Shown here: piece by piece, positions 1-5,491 of the stretch | Layout of the letters: every line of letters begins with the position of its first letter | Numbering within the stretch: position 1 is the stretch's first letter | NCBI GenBank assembly: GCA_015661935.1 | Contig: DQVD01000326.1 | Location: 1-9,705, forward strand | Source of the DNA: Desulfocapsa sulfexigens | GTDB lineage: Bacteria; Desulfobacterota; Desulfobulbia; Desulfobulbales; Desulfocapsaceae | DNA: 9,705 bases | Reading direction: 5' to 3' | The notes under the pieces: model-generated | The model's input: only the letters and a program-made list of their open reading frames with translations | Told to the model about the DNA's origin: nothing | Database searches by the model: none | Position numbers and translations under genes: made by a program

Positions 1-26
1 ACACACGAATATATAAGTTGACAAAT
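1..26. repeat. 26-bp direct repeat, copy 1
   Basis: This copy is identical to positions 109-134, giving a period of 108 bp. The unit starts ACACACGAAT and ends TTGACAAAT, so each copy carries a perfect TTGACA hexamer (18-23 here). Neither copy has a convincing -10 box 16-18 bp downstream, so I do not call promoters. The copy abuts the window edge and may extend further left. Its function is unknown; operator half-sites, a duplicated promoter fragment or a scar of an insertion are all possible. Confidence 0.85.
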
Positions 27-108
27 ATCCGATACAAAATAAATGTAAACCATGAATGAATTGTTGTCAAAGTGACTACATTTCGTATAGAGTGATTTAC
101 GTGGTGGC

Positions 109-134
109 ACACACGAATATATAAGTTGACAAAT
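109..134. repeat. 26-bp direct repeat, copy 2
   Basis: This is an exact second copy of positions 1-26, with TTGACA at 126-131. The 82 bp between the copies is AT-rich, has no ORF of note, and contains a 7-bp inverted repeat (AAATGTA at 41-47, TACATTT at 77-83). The sequence after this copy, up to the cassette at about 194, shows nothing else I can name. Confidence 0.85.
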
Positions 135-209
135 TGATCCCTCTTGGAAGAGTGCTGTAAATTATTATATATGCTGAAAAGATTAGCGCCTTACAGAATA
201 ATTTCTTGC

Positions 210-278
210 TTTTTTTCAAAGAAATTTTCTGATAAGGCACTTATCCAGTGAACTACCTTTCTTCCTGAACAAGGTTAG
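210..278 (+). repeat. left arm of 69-bp inverted repeat
   Basis: The arm is the reverse complement of 1114-1182 with one mismatch. It contains a nested dyad, GATAAG-gca-CTTATC (231-245), flanked by CTG and CAG. The stem AATTTCTT (200-207) / AAGAAATT (219-226), with a T-rich loop, sits at its outer end. The dyad is a plausible protein-binding site; the terminal stem resembles a structured transposon end. Confidence 0.9.
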
Positions 279-319
279 GAAAATAAGCGGGCCAGCGAGA
301 CTCCCTAAGGGGACCTTAC

Positions 320-463
320 ATGAAATCCTTGAGCCTTATCATTCGTAACGGTTCACCAGGCATCAAAATTTGCAGTAAACCAGGTACTGCAGGCGTTTTT
401 CAGTACCTCAGTAAGTGTTTATCTGGAGAAAGTAATGACAACTATCGGATATGTTTTTCTTGA
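320..463 (+). CDS. possible 47-aa small protein or leader peptide
   Basis: ATG at 320 is preceded by AAGGGGA (307-313) with a 6-nt spacer, one of the better ribosome binding sites in the window. The frame runs 47 codons to TGA at 461-463. The peptide starts MKSLSLIIRNGSPGIKI, is mildly basic, has three cysteines (18, 33, 45) and no clear membrane segment or signal peptide. It overlaps the start of the recombinase-like gene by 29 nt in another frame, so its translation would pass the downstream start and could couple or block it. The hairpins at 371-408 lie within it. I do not recognise the protein. A leader peptide, a real small protein or a chance frame are all possible; the RBS and overlap favour translation, while short length and lack of known homologues argue for caution. 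Confidence 0.35.
   Translation: MKSLSLIIRNGSPGIKICSKPGTAGVFQYLSKCLSGESNDNYRICFS
371..408 (+). promoter_or_regulatory. two mutually exclusive hairpins upstream of the recombinase-like gene
   Basis: TGCAGTA (371-377) pairs perfectly with TACTGCA (385-391). AGGTACTG (382-389) pairs perfectly with CAGTACCT (401-408). The two stems share 385-389, so only one can form at a time. The pentamer CAGTA or its complement occurs four times (373, 385, 401, 409). The start codon of the recombinase-like gene is 27 nt downstream. Neither stem is followed by a T tract, so it is not an intrinsic terminator. An RNA switch or a cluster of protein-binding half-sites is possible. Confidence 0.4.
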
Positions 464-1139
464 TGTAAATCGTGACAATTTAATTCCCCTTGAAAAACAA
501 CGTCAATCACTTGAAAATTATGCGCAAAAACTTGATTTATCCTGTGATGAGCTGTTGGTGGAGCAATCCTTTGCTTCTGTAGTACCATTGTCGGAGAGAA
601 TCGAAGGCAGGAGGATGTTACAAAATGTTCAAAGAGGTGATACAATATTAGTCATGCAGGCAAGGTGGGTTTTGGGGACTCCTCAAAATGCTTTGTCTCT
701 CATTGGGGTACTAAAGGAGAAAGAGGTCTCTCTCTTCTGTGCGGATCTTGATGGAAATATCTCAATGCCAACCAAGAGAAAACTGCAAGCTACCCAGGGA
801 ATAGCTACACTTGTATATCAACTTTGCGAAGCATTATCCTATAGAGAGAGGGGAAATCATGGTGCTGCCATTCGTGCAGGAAAGGCCCGACTAAAACAGG
901 AGGGGAAATATCTAGGCGGGCCGGTTCCATTCGGTTGGATGGTTGGTGAAGATGGTAGACTAAAGCAGGACTTAAAACAGCAGGAACTTATTTCAGAAAT
1001 GATACGATTGAAGGCTGATCGCTGGTCTTATCGTGATATCGCAAGTAAAATGCAGAAGAAGCAAGGTCTGAAATTGTCCCATGAGGGGATAAGGCGCATT
1101 ATACTTAAAAATTCTAACCCTGTTCAGGAAGAAAGGTAG
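435..1139 (+). CDS. degenerate serine-recombinase-like DNA-binding protein
   Basis: The 234-aa product has the layout of a shortened large serine recombinase: a resolvase-like N-terminal domain (about 1-140), then the GKYLGGPVPFGW motif (158-168) and a recombinase-domain helix-turn-helix (about 184-225, SYRDIASKM then SHEGIRRIIL). In active members the first strand reads G-Y-x-R-V-S and a later one D-R-L-x-R. Here these are GYVFLD (5-10) and WVLG (78-81) with the second arginine deleted, so the nucleophilic serine and key arginines are absent. It probably binds DNA without cutting it. The start ATG has GGAG 6 nt upstream (425-428), and no alternative start lies in the open frame back to 333. 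The 3' end lies in the right inverted-repeat arm, suggesting the arms are its binding sites. It may be a repressor or accessory factor, or an enzyme that needs an active partner. Confidence 0.75.
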   Translation: MTTIGYVFLDVNRDNLIPLEKQRQSLENYAQKLDLSCDELLVEQSFASVVPLSERIEGRRMLQNVQRGDTILVMQARWVLGTPQNALSLIGVLKEKEVSLFCADLDGNISMPTKRKLQATQGIATLVYQLCEALSYRERGNHGAAIRAGKARLKQEGKYLGGPVPFGWMVGEDGRLKQDLKQQELISEMIRLKADRWSYRDIASKMQKKQGLKLSHEGIRRIILKNSNPVQEER

Positions 1140-1182
1140 TTCACTGGATAAGTGCCTTATCAGAAAATTTCTTTGAAAAAAA
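1114..1182 (+). repeat. right arm of 69-bp inverted repeat
   Basis: The arm is the mirror copy of 210-278. Its inner 26 nt (1114-1139) encode the last codons and the TAG stop of the recombinase-like gene, so the repeat covers both coding and non-coding DNA. The nested dyad GATAAG-tgc-CTTATC is at 1147-1161. An outer stem, AAATTTC (1165-1171) with GGAATTT (1185-1191), has one G-T pair and an A-rich loop. Confidence 0.9.
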
Positions 1183-1265
1183 CAGGAATTTGTTCGGTTT
1201 ATCTCGTGTACGTTCCTTACTCTATTTTGTGATCAAAGAAAACATACCATCAGAAAGGTAAAGAG

Positions 1266-2156
1266 ATGCAGGCAATGATACTGGCCGCCGGATTCGGCAC
1301 TCGACTTCTTCCTTTTACAAAACTTCGCCCTAAACCCCTTTTTCCCATTCTTAATGAACCGCTTTTGCTTCTCACAATCCGTCGTCTTCAGGCGGCTGGA
1401 TTTGATCATATTATTGTCAATTGTCATTACTTGAAAGAACAGATTGTTTCTGCTTTATCCGGTATCTCCGGTGTACTTGTGCAGGAAGAAGAAACCGTGC
1501 TGGGAACCGGAGGCGGCCTGCGTATGGCACTGTCAAATTTACGGGACGAGCCTTTACTTGTAAGTAACGGTGATATTTACCACACAGTGGATTTTCATAA
1601 GTTATATGCCGCTCATCGGGCTAATCATGGCGCTGTAACCATGGCCATGCATGATTATCCCCGTTTCAATAAAGTTACAGTACTGGATGGTCAAATAACA
1701 GGTTTTGATGTTATTCAGGATGATAATTGCCTAGCTTTTACAGGCCTTCATGTTCTGGAACCTGAGGTTTTGGAAAAGATCCCACTTGAACAGAATTACT
1801 CCATCATTGATTGCTATCGTGGACTGCTGCAGGAAGGAAAACCAATTTTTGCACTACGGGTTGATGGGTGTTCATGGACAGATATGGGAACGGTGACTGA
1901 CTATCTTGCATTGCACGGCAGATTACTAAAAAGAGAAATTCCTTTGTGGCCTGAGTTCTCAAATGTGTCGGAAACCGGCTTTCTTGTGCATGGTGATGCA
2001 TTAACAGGAACAGGTGGAATGATGCGAGAGTGGGTTTGTGTCGGTCGTGCTCAGTTGGAAGAGAATGTCAGTCTGCAACGATGTGTTGTCTGGGATGATG
2101 CCCGAATCGTTAAAGGTGCAGTCCATAGTGATGTATTGCTGGTACCGGAGGAGTAA
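1266..2156 (+). CDS. sugar-1-phosphate nucleotidyltransferase
   Basis: The 296-aa product is a cytoplasmic GT-A-fold pyrophosphorylase joining a sugar-1-phosphate and an NTP to give an NDP-sugar. Visible signatures are the N-terminal LAAGFGTRL (6-14) with PKP (22-24) for nucleotide and phosphate binding, GTGGG (80-84), NGD (101-103; D103 a likely metal ligand) and WTDMGT (204-209; D206 the second metal ligand). The C-terminal part after about 225 (CVVWDDARIVKGAVHSDVLL) looks like a short left-handed beta-helix tail. It resembles MurU (MurNAc-1-phosphate uridylyltransferase) and mannose-1-phosphate guanylyltransferases, but substrate cannot be decided from sequence, and no amgK-like kinase gene, the usual MurU partner, is present here. 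ATG 1266 is preceded by GAAAGG (1253-1258). It begins about 70 bp after the recombinase cassette in the same direction and is convergent with the Dus gene. Confidence 0.85.
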   Translation: MQAMILAAGFGTRLLPFTKLRPKPLFPILNEPLLLLTIRRLQAAGFDHIIVNCHYLKEQIVSALSGISGVLVQEEETVLGTGGGLRMALSNLRDEPLLVSNGDIYHTVDFHKLYAAHRANHGAVTMAMHDYPRFNKVTVLDGQITGFDVIQDDNCLAFTGLHVLEPEVLEKIPLEQNYSIIDCYRGLLQEGKPIFALRVDGCSWTDMGTVTDYLALHGRLLKREIPLWPEFSNVSETGFLVHGDALTGTGGMMREWVCVGRAQLEENVSLQRCVVWDDARIVKGAVHSDVLLVPEE

Positions 2157-2210
2157 TTCCTGATATCTTGCCGCAGGGCATCATGTCCTCCCCGTTTCTT
2201 AGCACTACGG

Positions 2211-3152
2211 CTACTTCTGAAAAAAGTCATCTACAACTTGCTGGTATTGAGCCTCTGTTCTGCATTTTTTAATCTTTTTCCAGCTCTTTTGCTGAGGTGG
2301 AAAGAAGAAACTGAGGTAGGCCCAGAACTGTTTCATACGCCCAAGAAGATGCGAGGGGCCTGAAAGCAATTCCTTATAACAATCATATAGTTCCCGGTGG
2401 AAGTTTTCCAGTTGCTCAAGCCTATTGTTTGTTTCCAAGCCCTTAATCTCACTGGCAAGAAAGGGGTTGCCAAGAACTCCTCTTCCTATCATCCATTTGT
2501 GTATCCCGGGAAATTGTACCTGCAGATTCCTGAATTTTTTCTCTGAATCAATATCTCCATTATACACGATTGTGTGTTTCGTACATTCAAGGCACCGGCC
2601 AAAGGCTTCCGGGTCAGACTCACCTCTGTAGAGCTGTTTGCCAAGGCGTCCATGGATGATAATCTCAGTCAATGGATAGTGATCAAGATGAGGTAGAAGG
2701 GACAATAACTCTCCTTTTTCCTTATAACCCAATCGTGTCTTGATGGAAAGCTTCATAGGGAGTTTTGGAATCACCTGATCAAGAAAACGTAGGATTTGTT
2801 CAGGGTAGGGTAACAGGCCTGATCCCCGATGTTTAATGGTCACCATGGGAGCGGGGCAGCCAAGGTTCCAGTTTACCTCCTTATATCCAAGTTCCTCCAG
2901 ACGATGAGCAAGGAAAAGAAAATCCTGTACGTTAGTGTGAAGGAGTTGTGGTACGACGGGTAACGCAATATTGACCTCTGGCAGAACATCTTTTAACTGT
3001 TTTTGACTGAAGGATGAATATCGTTGTGGATTAATAAAAGGGGCGATGGCTGAATCAAATCCCGGGAAATGTTTTTGAAACAGACTGCGGAAATGGCAAT
3101 CGGTGATGCCCCGAATGGGGGCAAGGACAAGTACGGTCTGTTGCGGGGCCAT
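2211..3152 (-). CDS. tRNA-dihydrouridine synthase (Dus family)
   Basis: The 313-aa FMN-dependent enzyme reduces specific uridines in tRNA to dihydrouridine with NADPH. The TIM barrel starts with LAPIRGITD (10-18). NLGCP (96-100) carries the catalytic general-acid cysteine C99, followed by the glycine-rich KHRGSGLL loop. FMN-contact motifs follow: KTRLGY (138-143), IHGR (166-169), YNGD (197-200) and MIGRGVLGNP (221-230). The C-terminal helical tRNA-binding domain contains RMKQFWAYL. Length and tail resemble the DusC branch more than DusB, but I would not name the subgroup. The gene starts 1 nt after the stop of the thioredoxin-like gene (TAA-c-ATG on the minus strand) with only a weak GAGA-type Shine-Dalgarno inside that gene's end, so translational coupling is likely. 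Confidence 0.92.
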   Translation of the reverse strand: MAPQQTVLVLAPIRGITDCHFRSLFQKHFPGFDSAIAPFINPQRYSSFSQKQLKDVLPEVNIALPVVPQLLHTNVQDFLFLAHRLEELGYKEVNWNLGCPAPMVTIKHRGSGLLPYPEQILRFLDQVIPKLPMKLSIKTRLGYKEKGELLSLLPHLDHYPLTEIIIHGRLGKQLYRGESDPEAFGRCLECTKHTIVYNGDIDSEKKFRNLQVQFPGIHKWMIGRGVLGNPFLASEIKGLETNNRLEQLENFHRELYDCYKELLSGPSHLLGRMKQFWAYLSFFFPPQQKSWKKIKKCRTEAQYQQVVDDFFQK

Positions 3153-3153
3153 G

Positions 3154-3642
3154 TTATTTCTCTGCAGCTTCCAGAAGCCATTCTTCCAGTTGAACCGGTG
3201 TGGGATGGATTCCTGCTATTTTCACTTCCCCGTTAATCATAAGCGCTGGTGTTGCCGTGATACCATGCCTGCCGATCTCATCAGGCTCATGAATCATGTC
3301 GATATCAGCAGCAATGCCAGCCTTCATCATGGCATCAATCACAGCATCCCGTAATCCGTTGCAAGTGATGCAGCCAGTGCCAAAGATACGAATGATCAAA
3401 TCCTCGTCTTCTTCTACTTCCAGTCCCAGCAGACTTTTGTACTCTCTTTTCAGTGCAGTTTTGTAGCTGTCTGTCATTCCTGGAGGGATATAGTTTTGGC
3501 CGCGAATTTGCTCGTAAAGATATGCAGATACTTCATCAATAGGGATGTTTTCTGCAAGGGCCTTGTTTAAAGCGATATCGAGACCGATTAGGCCAATGGT
3601 GGCTTTGCCGACTTTGAGCATGCGCTGAGTAGGAGTGTCCAT
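3154..3642 (-). CDS. thioredoxin-fold redox protein with CITC motif and extra N-terminal domain
   Basis: The 162-aa product has two parts. Residues about 81-162 form a small thioredoxin-like domain: beta strand LIIRIFGTG, the redox CITC motif (C91, C94), then GITATPALMINGEV, where P132 is the cis-proline, and a terminal amphipathic helix. This matches the small thioredoxin-like redox-active disulfide proteins (MTH895-type). Residues 1-73 are a predicted helical domain (IGLIGLDIALNKALA, then YEQIRGQNYIPPG) that I recognise only as recurring in thioredoxin-family proteins of anaerobes. No signal peptide is seen, so it should be cytoplasmic. The start is uncertain: neither ATG 3642 nor the second Met, M8 (ATG at 3621), has a good RBS. 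It leads a tight two-gene unit with the Dus gene; a redox partnership is possible but unproven. Confidence 0.8.
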   Translation of the reverse strand: MDTPTQRMLKVGKATIGLIGLDIALNKALAENIPIDEVSAYLYEQIRGQNYIPPGMTDSYKTALKREYKSLLGLEVEEDEDLIIRIFGTGCITCNGLRDAVIDAMMKAGIAADIDMIHEPDEIGRHGITATPALMINGEVKIAGIHPTPVQLEEWLLEAAEK

Positions 3643-3723
3643 ATACGTTTGAAGTTTTATTTTAAGTAAAAAGTGGTAAGTTCTCAGGAAGCCATCAATA
3701 GAAAGATGAATAAAACCAAGCTA

Positions 3724-3827
3724 AGGAACGGGGACGAAACAACTTCCCCAATTTAGGCGCTCGGCTTGAGCCAATATGGCCTGAAGCCGGGATGCATAAA
3801 TGGGGAAATTATTTCGTCCCCGTTCCT
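3724..3827. repeat. REP-type double palindrome (BIME-like)
   Basis: The left arm (3724-3755, starting AGGAACGGGGACGAAAC) and right arm (3797-3827, ending TTTCGTCCCCGTTCCT) are near-perfect reverse complements, with one gap and two transitions that become G-U pairs in minus-strand RNA. Each arm also folds on itself (GGGGA 3730-3734 with TCCCC 3745-3749; GGGGA 3802-3806 with TCCCC 3817-3821, both with 10-nt loops). The centre carries stems CGGCTT (3762-3767) / AAGCCG (3784-3789) and GCCA/TGGC (3770-3780). GGAC next to a hairpin is the known signature of REP sequences moved by RAYT (IS200-like tyrosine) transposases. Such a transposase is not encoded here. It sits between two divergent genes. 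Confidence 0.8.
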
Positions 3828-3831
3828 AATC

Positions 3832-3881
3832 CTGACATGTATCTTATCAGACTATTTTCTTTAAAAAAACAAGAAAATAGT
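3832..3881 (+). repeat. possible solo copy of the left-cassette terminal repeat
   Basis: CTTATCAG (3843-3850) followed by TTTCTTT, seven A residues and CAAG closely matches the outer part of the inverted-repeat arm at 1156-1186. As at both cassette ends, this core is followed by a hairpin, here a perfect 11-bp one: ACTATTTTCTT (3851-3861) and AAGAAAATAGT (3871-3881) with an A-rich loop. The stem sequence differs while the fold is kept. The inner half of the arm is mostly lost. It ends 34 nt before the next start codon, so it will lie in or near that gene's promoter or leader. Confidence 0.4.
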
Positions 3882-3915
3882 TTGTAAACTACTATAAAAA
3901 GAAAGAGGAGAGACA

Positions 3916-5397
3916 ATGCTTATAGATGATATTGCAGAATTGCGTAAGCACATATCTGACTATCCTCCTCAACTGTTTAAAGCATTGGAATGTTTGTCGG
4001 AAGAATTGGGGCGGGAACTGTTTCTGGTTGGCGGGACAGTTCGCGACTGGCTCCTTGGCACCACCCCAAACGATCTTGATTTCACCGTTGATTGTGATGC
4101 CGTTCGATGTTGCAGAACTCTTATTCACGCACTCGATGGTGGAACATTTGTGCCCCTTGGCACAGCCGAAGAAGATGCCGGGAGGGTTGTCTGGAAAGGT
4201 TTGACCATTGACTTCTCAAGTTTTCGAAAAGGTGCGAGTACAATTTTAGATGATCTGATCCTGCGTGACTTTACCTTGAATGCAATTGGCTTGAGTTATT
4301 TTAATTTTTGTCATCAAACAGAGAAGTTAACACTCCTTGATCCCCTGCATGGTGCCGAGGATCTTGAAAATGGAATTCTTCGGGCTTGCCCGGATGCTTT
4401 TGTCAATGACCCTCTACGTATGTTGCGCGGCTATCGTTTATGGGCACGCTTTGGTTTTAGCTTTGATGCTGAAACGCTTGAGGCTCTATGTGTCCACGCC
4501 TCACTTCTTTCAAGGGTCTCTGTTGAACGAGTCAGTTATGAAATGGATCTGATCATGGCATCATGCAGGGCACATGAAGTAATTGCTGCCATGGCAGAAT
4601 CGGGTCTGCTGTTCCAGATAATCCCCGCTTTAGAGGATGGTGTGGGCCTGACTCAGCCTCCATCACATCATCTTGATGTTTTTGGTCATAGCCTGGCGGC
4701 TCTTGGCAATATGGAAATCATCCTTGCAAACCCTGAATATTTTTATCCGGAATGTAAGGATTTACTCCGCGAATATCTGGAGCGACCAGGTATGGCTGAA
4801 GTCTTGAAATGGGGAGCTTTTCTTCACGATTTAGGCAAACCCGAAACACGCAAAATTCGCGAAGATAAGGGTGGACGTATCACTTTTTATAATCACGATG
4901 AGGTCGGGTGTAAGTTGGTTCGGAAACTTGGCCGTGATTTGCGCTGGTCCAATGAAAAACGTGAACGGGTGGCTTCCTTAACAGCAATGCACATGCATCC
5001 CTTTCATCTTTGCAACGTACGCCGCACTTCCGGCTTAAGTAAAAAAGCCTGCCTCAAACTTGCAAAACGGGCCGGTGATGATTTGATTGGCCTCTTCTTT
5101 CTTGCGATGGCAGACAGCCTGGCAGGAAAAGGTGAGAAAAAGCCCGATGCAATGGAAGAAGAGCTTGGAGCTCTTTTGTGTGAAGTTCTTGAAACCTACA
5201 ATAAAGATATTGCGCCAGCCCTTCACGGTCCACGTTTTGTGACTGGCAAGGATCTGATTGAACTTTTTTCTCTACAGCCCGGTCCTCAGTTCTCACAAAT
5301 CCTTAATGAGTTACAGGAGGCGCAGGTGGAGGGTGAAGTGAATAACCGTGAAGAGGCGTTGGAGTGGGTGAAACAGAGTTTAAAGTCTGAGGAATAG
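3916..5397 (+). CDS. tRNA nucleotidyltransferase / poly(A) polymerase family protein with HD domain
   Basis: The 493-aa class II nucleotidyltransferase adds CCA (or part of it) to tRNA 3' ends, or A residues to RNA. Head and neck motifs are in order: GGTVRDWLLG (39-48), catalytic DLD (53-55) with D99 as the third carboxylate (LTIDFSSFRKG), RDFTLNAIG (117-125), DPLHGAEDL (142-150), NDPLRMLRGYRLWARFGF (164-181) and SRVSVERVSYEM (199-210). The C-terminal half holds an HD phosphohydrolase domain: HHLD..GH (251-258), the metal-binding HD pair H304-D305 (FLHDLGKPETR), NHD (326-328) and HMH (359-361). HD-bearing members may also trim 2',3'-cyclic phosphates. CCA-adding, A-adding and poly(A) activities cannot be told apart here. 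A strong RBS, GAGGAG (3905-3910), precedes ATG 3916. Confidence 0.88.
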   Translation: MLIDDIAELRKHISDYPPQLFKALECLSEELGRELFLVGGTVRDWLLGTTPNDLDFTVDCDAVRCCRTLIHALDGGTFVPLGTAEEDAGRVVWKGLTIDFSSFRKGASTILDDLILRDFTLNAIGLSYFNFCHQTEKLTLLDPLHGAEDLENGILRACPDAFVNDPLRMLRGYRLWARFGFSFDAETLEALCVHASLLSRVSVERVSYEMDLIMASCRAHEVIAAMAESGLLFQIIPALEDGVGLTQPPSHHLDVFGHSLAALGNMEIILANPEYFYPECKDLLREYLERPGMAEVLKWGAFLHDLGKPETRKIREDKGGRITFYNHDEVGCKLVRKLGRDLRWSNEKRERVASLTAMHMHPFHLCNVRRTSGLSKKACLKLAKRAGDDLIGLFFLAMADSLAGKGEKKPDAMEEELGALLCEVLETYNKDIAPALHGPRFVTGKDLIELFSLQPGPQFSQILNELQEAQVEGEVNNREEALEWVKQSLKSEE

Positions 5398-5491
5398 CCC
5401 AATTCATTCTTGTCAAAGGGGGCTAAATACGCTAAGAAGTCAGTAATTCCCTCGATGTAAATATTTTGTAAAAAACTTCATTTGAGTAACC

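Larger units (their letters stand above)
194..1197 (+). mobile_element. putative long-inverted-repeat cassette with serine-recombinase-like gene
   Basis: Two 69-bp arms (210-278 and 1114-1182) are reverse complements with a single mismatch (272 against 1120). The match continues outward more weakly (194-208 against 1183-1197, 11 of 15 positions, with one extra base at 209). Between the arms lie a short ORF with a good RBS, paired RNA hairpins and a degenerate serine-recombinase gene that runs into the right arm. Long terminal inverted repeats around a recombinase-type gene suggest a transposable or invertible unit. No target-site duplication is evident at either boundary, so the exact ends and the mode of movement are inferred. 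It matches no IS family that I recognise. Confidence 0.5.

Noticed and set aside
18..40. Sigma-70 promoter at the TTGACA hexamers
   Set aside because: No acceptable -10 box lies 16-18 bp downstream of either TTGACA, so I kept the hexamers only as part of the repeat.
1..134. CRISPR array
   Set aside because: Only two repeats are present, the 82-nt interval is too long for a spacer, and no cas genes are nearby.
279..434. Group I or group II intron, or a known riboswitch
   Set aside because: No group II 5' GTGYG start or domain V-like hairpin, no group I core motifs and no recognisable riboswitch consensus were found.
191..1201. Target-site duplication around the cassette
   Set aside because: Only a trivial TTA is shared outside the extended ends, not enough to support a duplication.
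2175..2200. Intrinsic terminator between the convergent nucleotidyltransferase and Dus genes
   Set aside because: AGGGCA/TGTCCT forms a 6-bp stem with a 3-nt loop, but it is followed by CCCCGTTTCTT rather than a T tract; too weak to call.
5410..5438. Promoter for rlmE (TTGTCA, 17-bp spacer, TAAGAA)
   Set aside because: The -35 is fair but the -10 matches only 3 of 6 positions; not strong enough to annotate.
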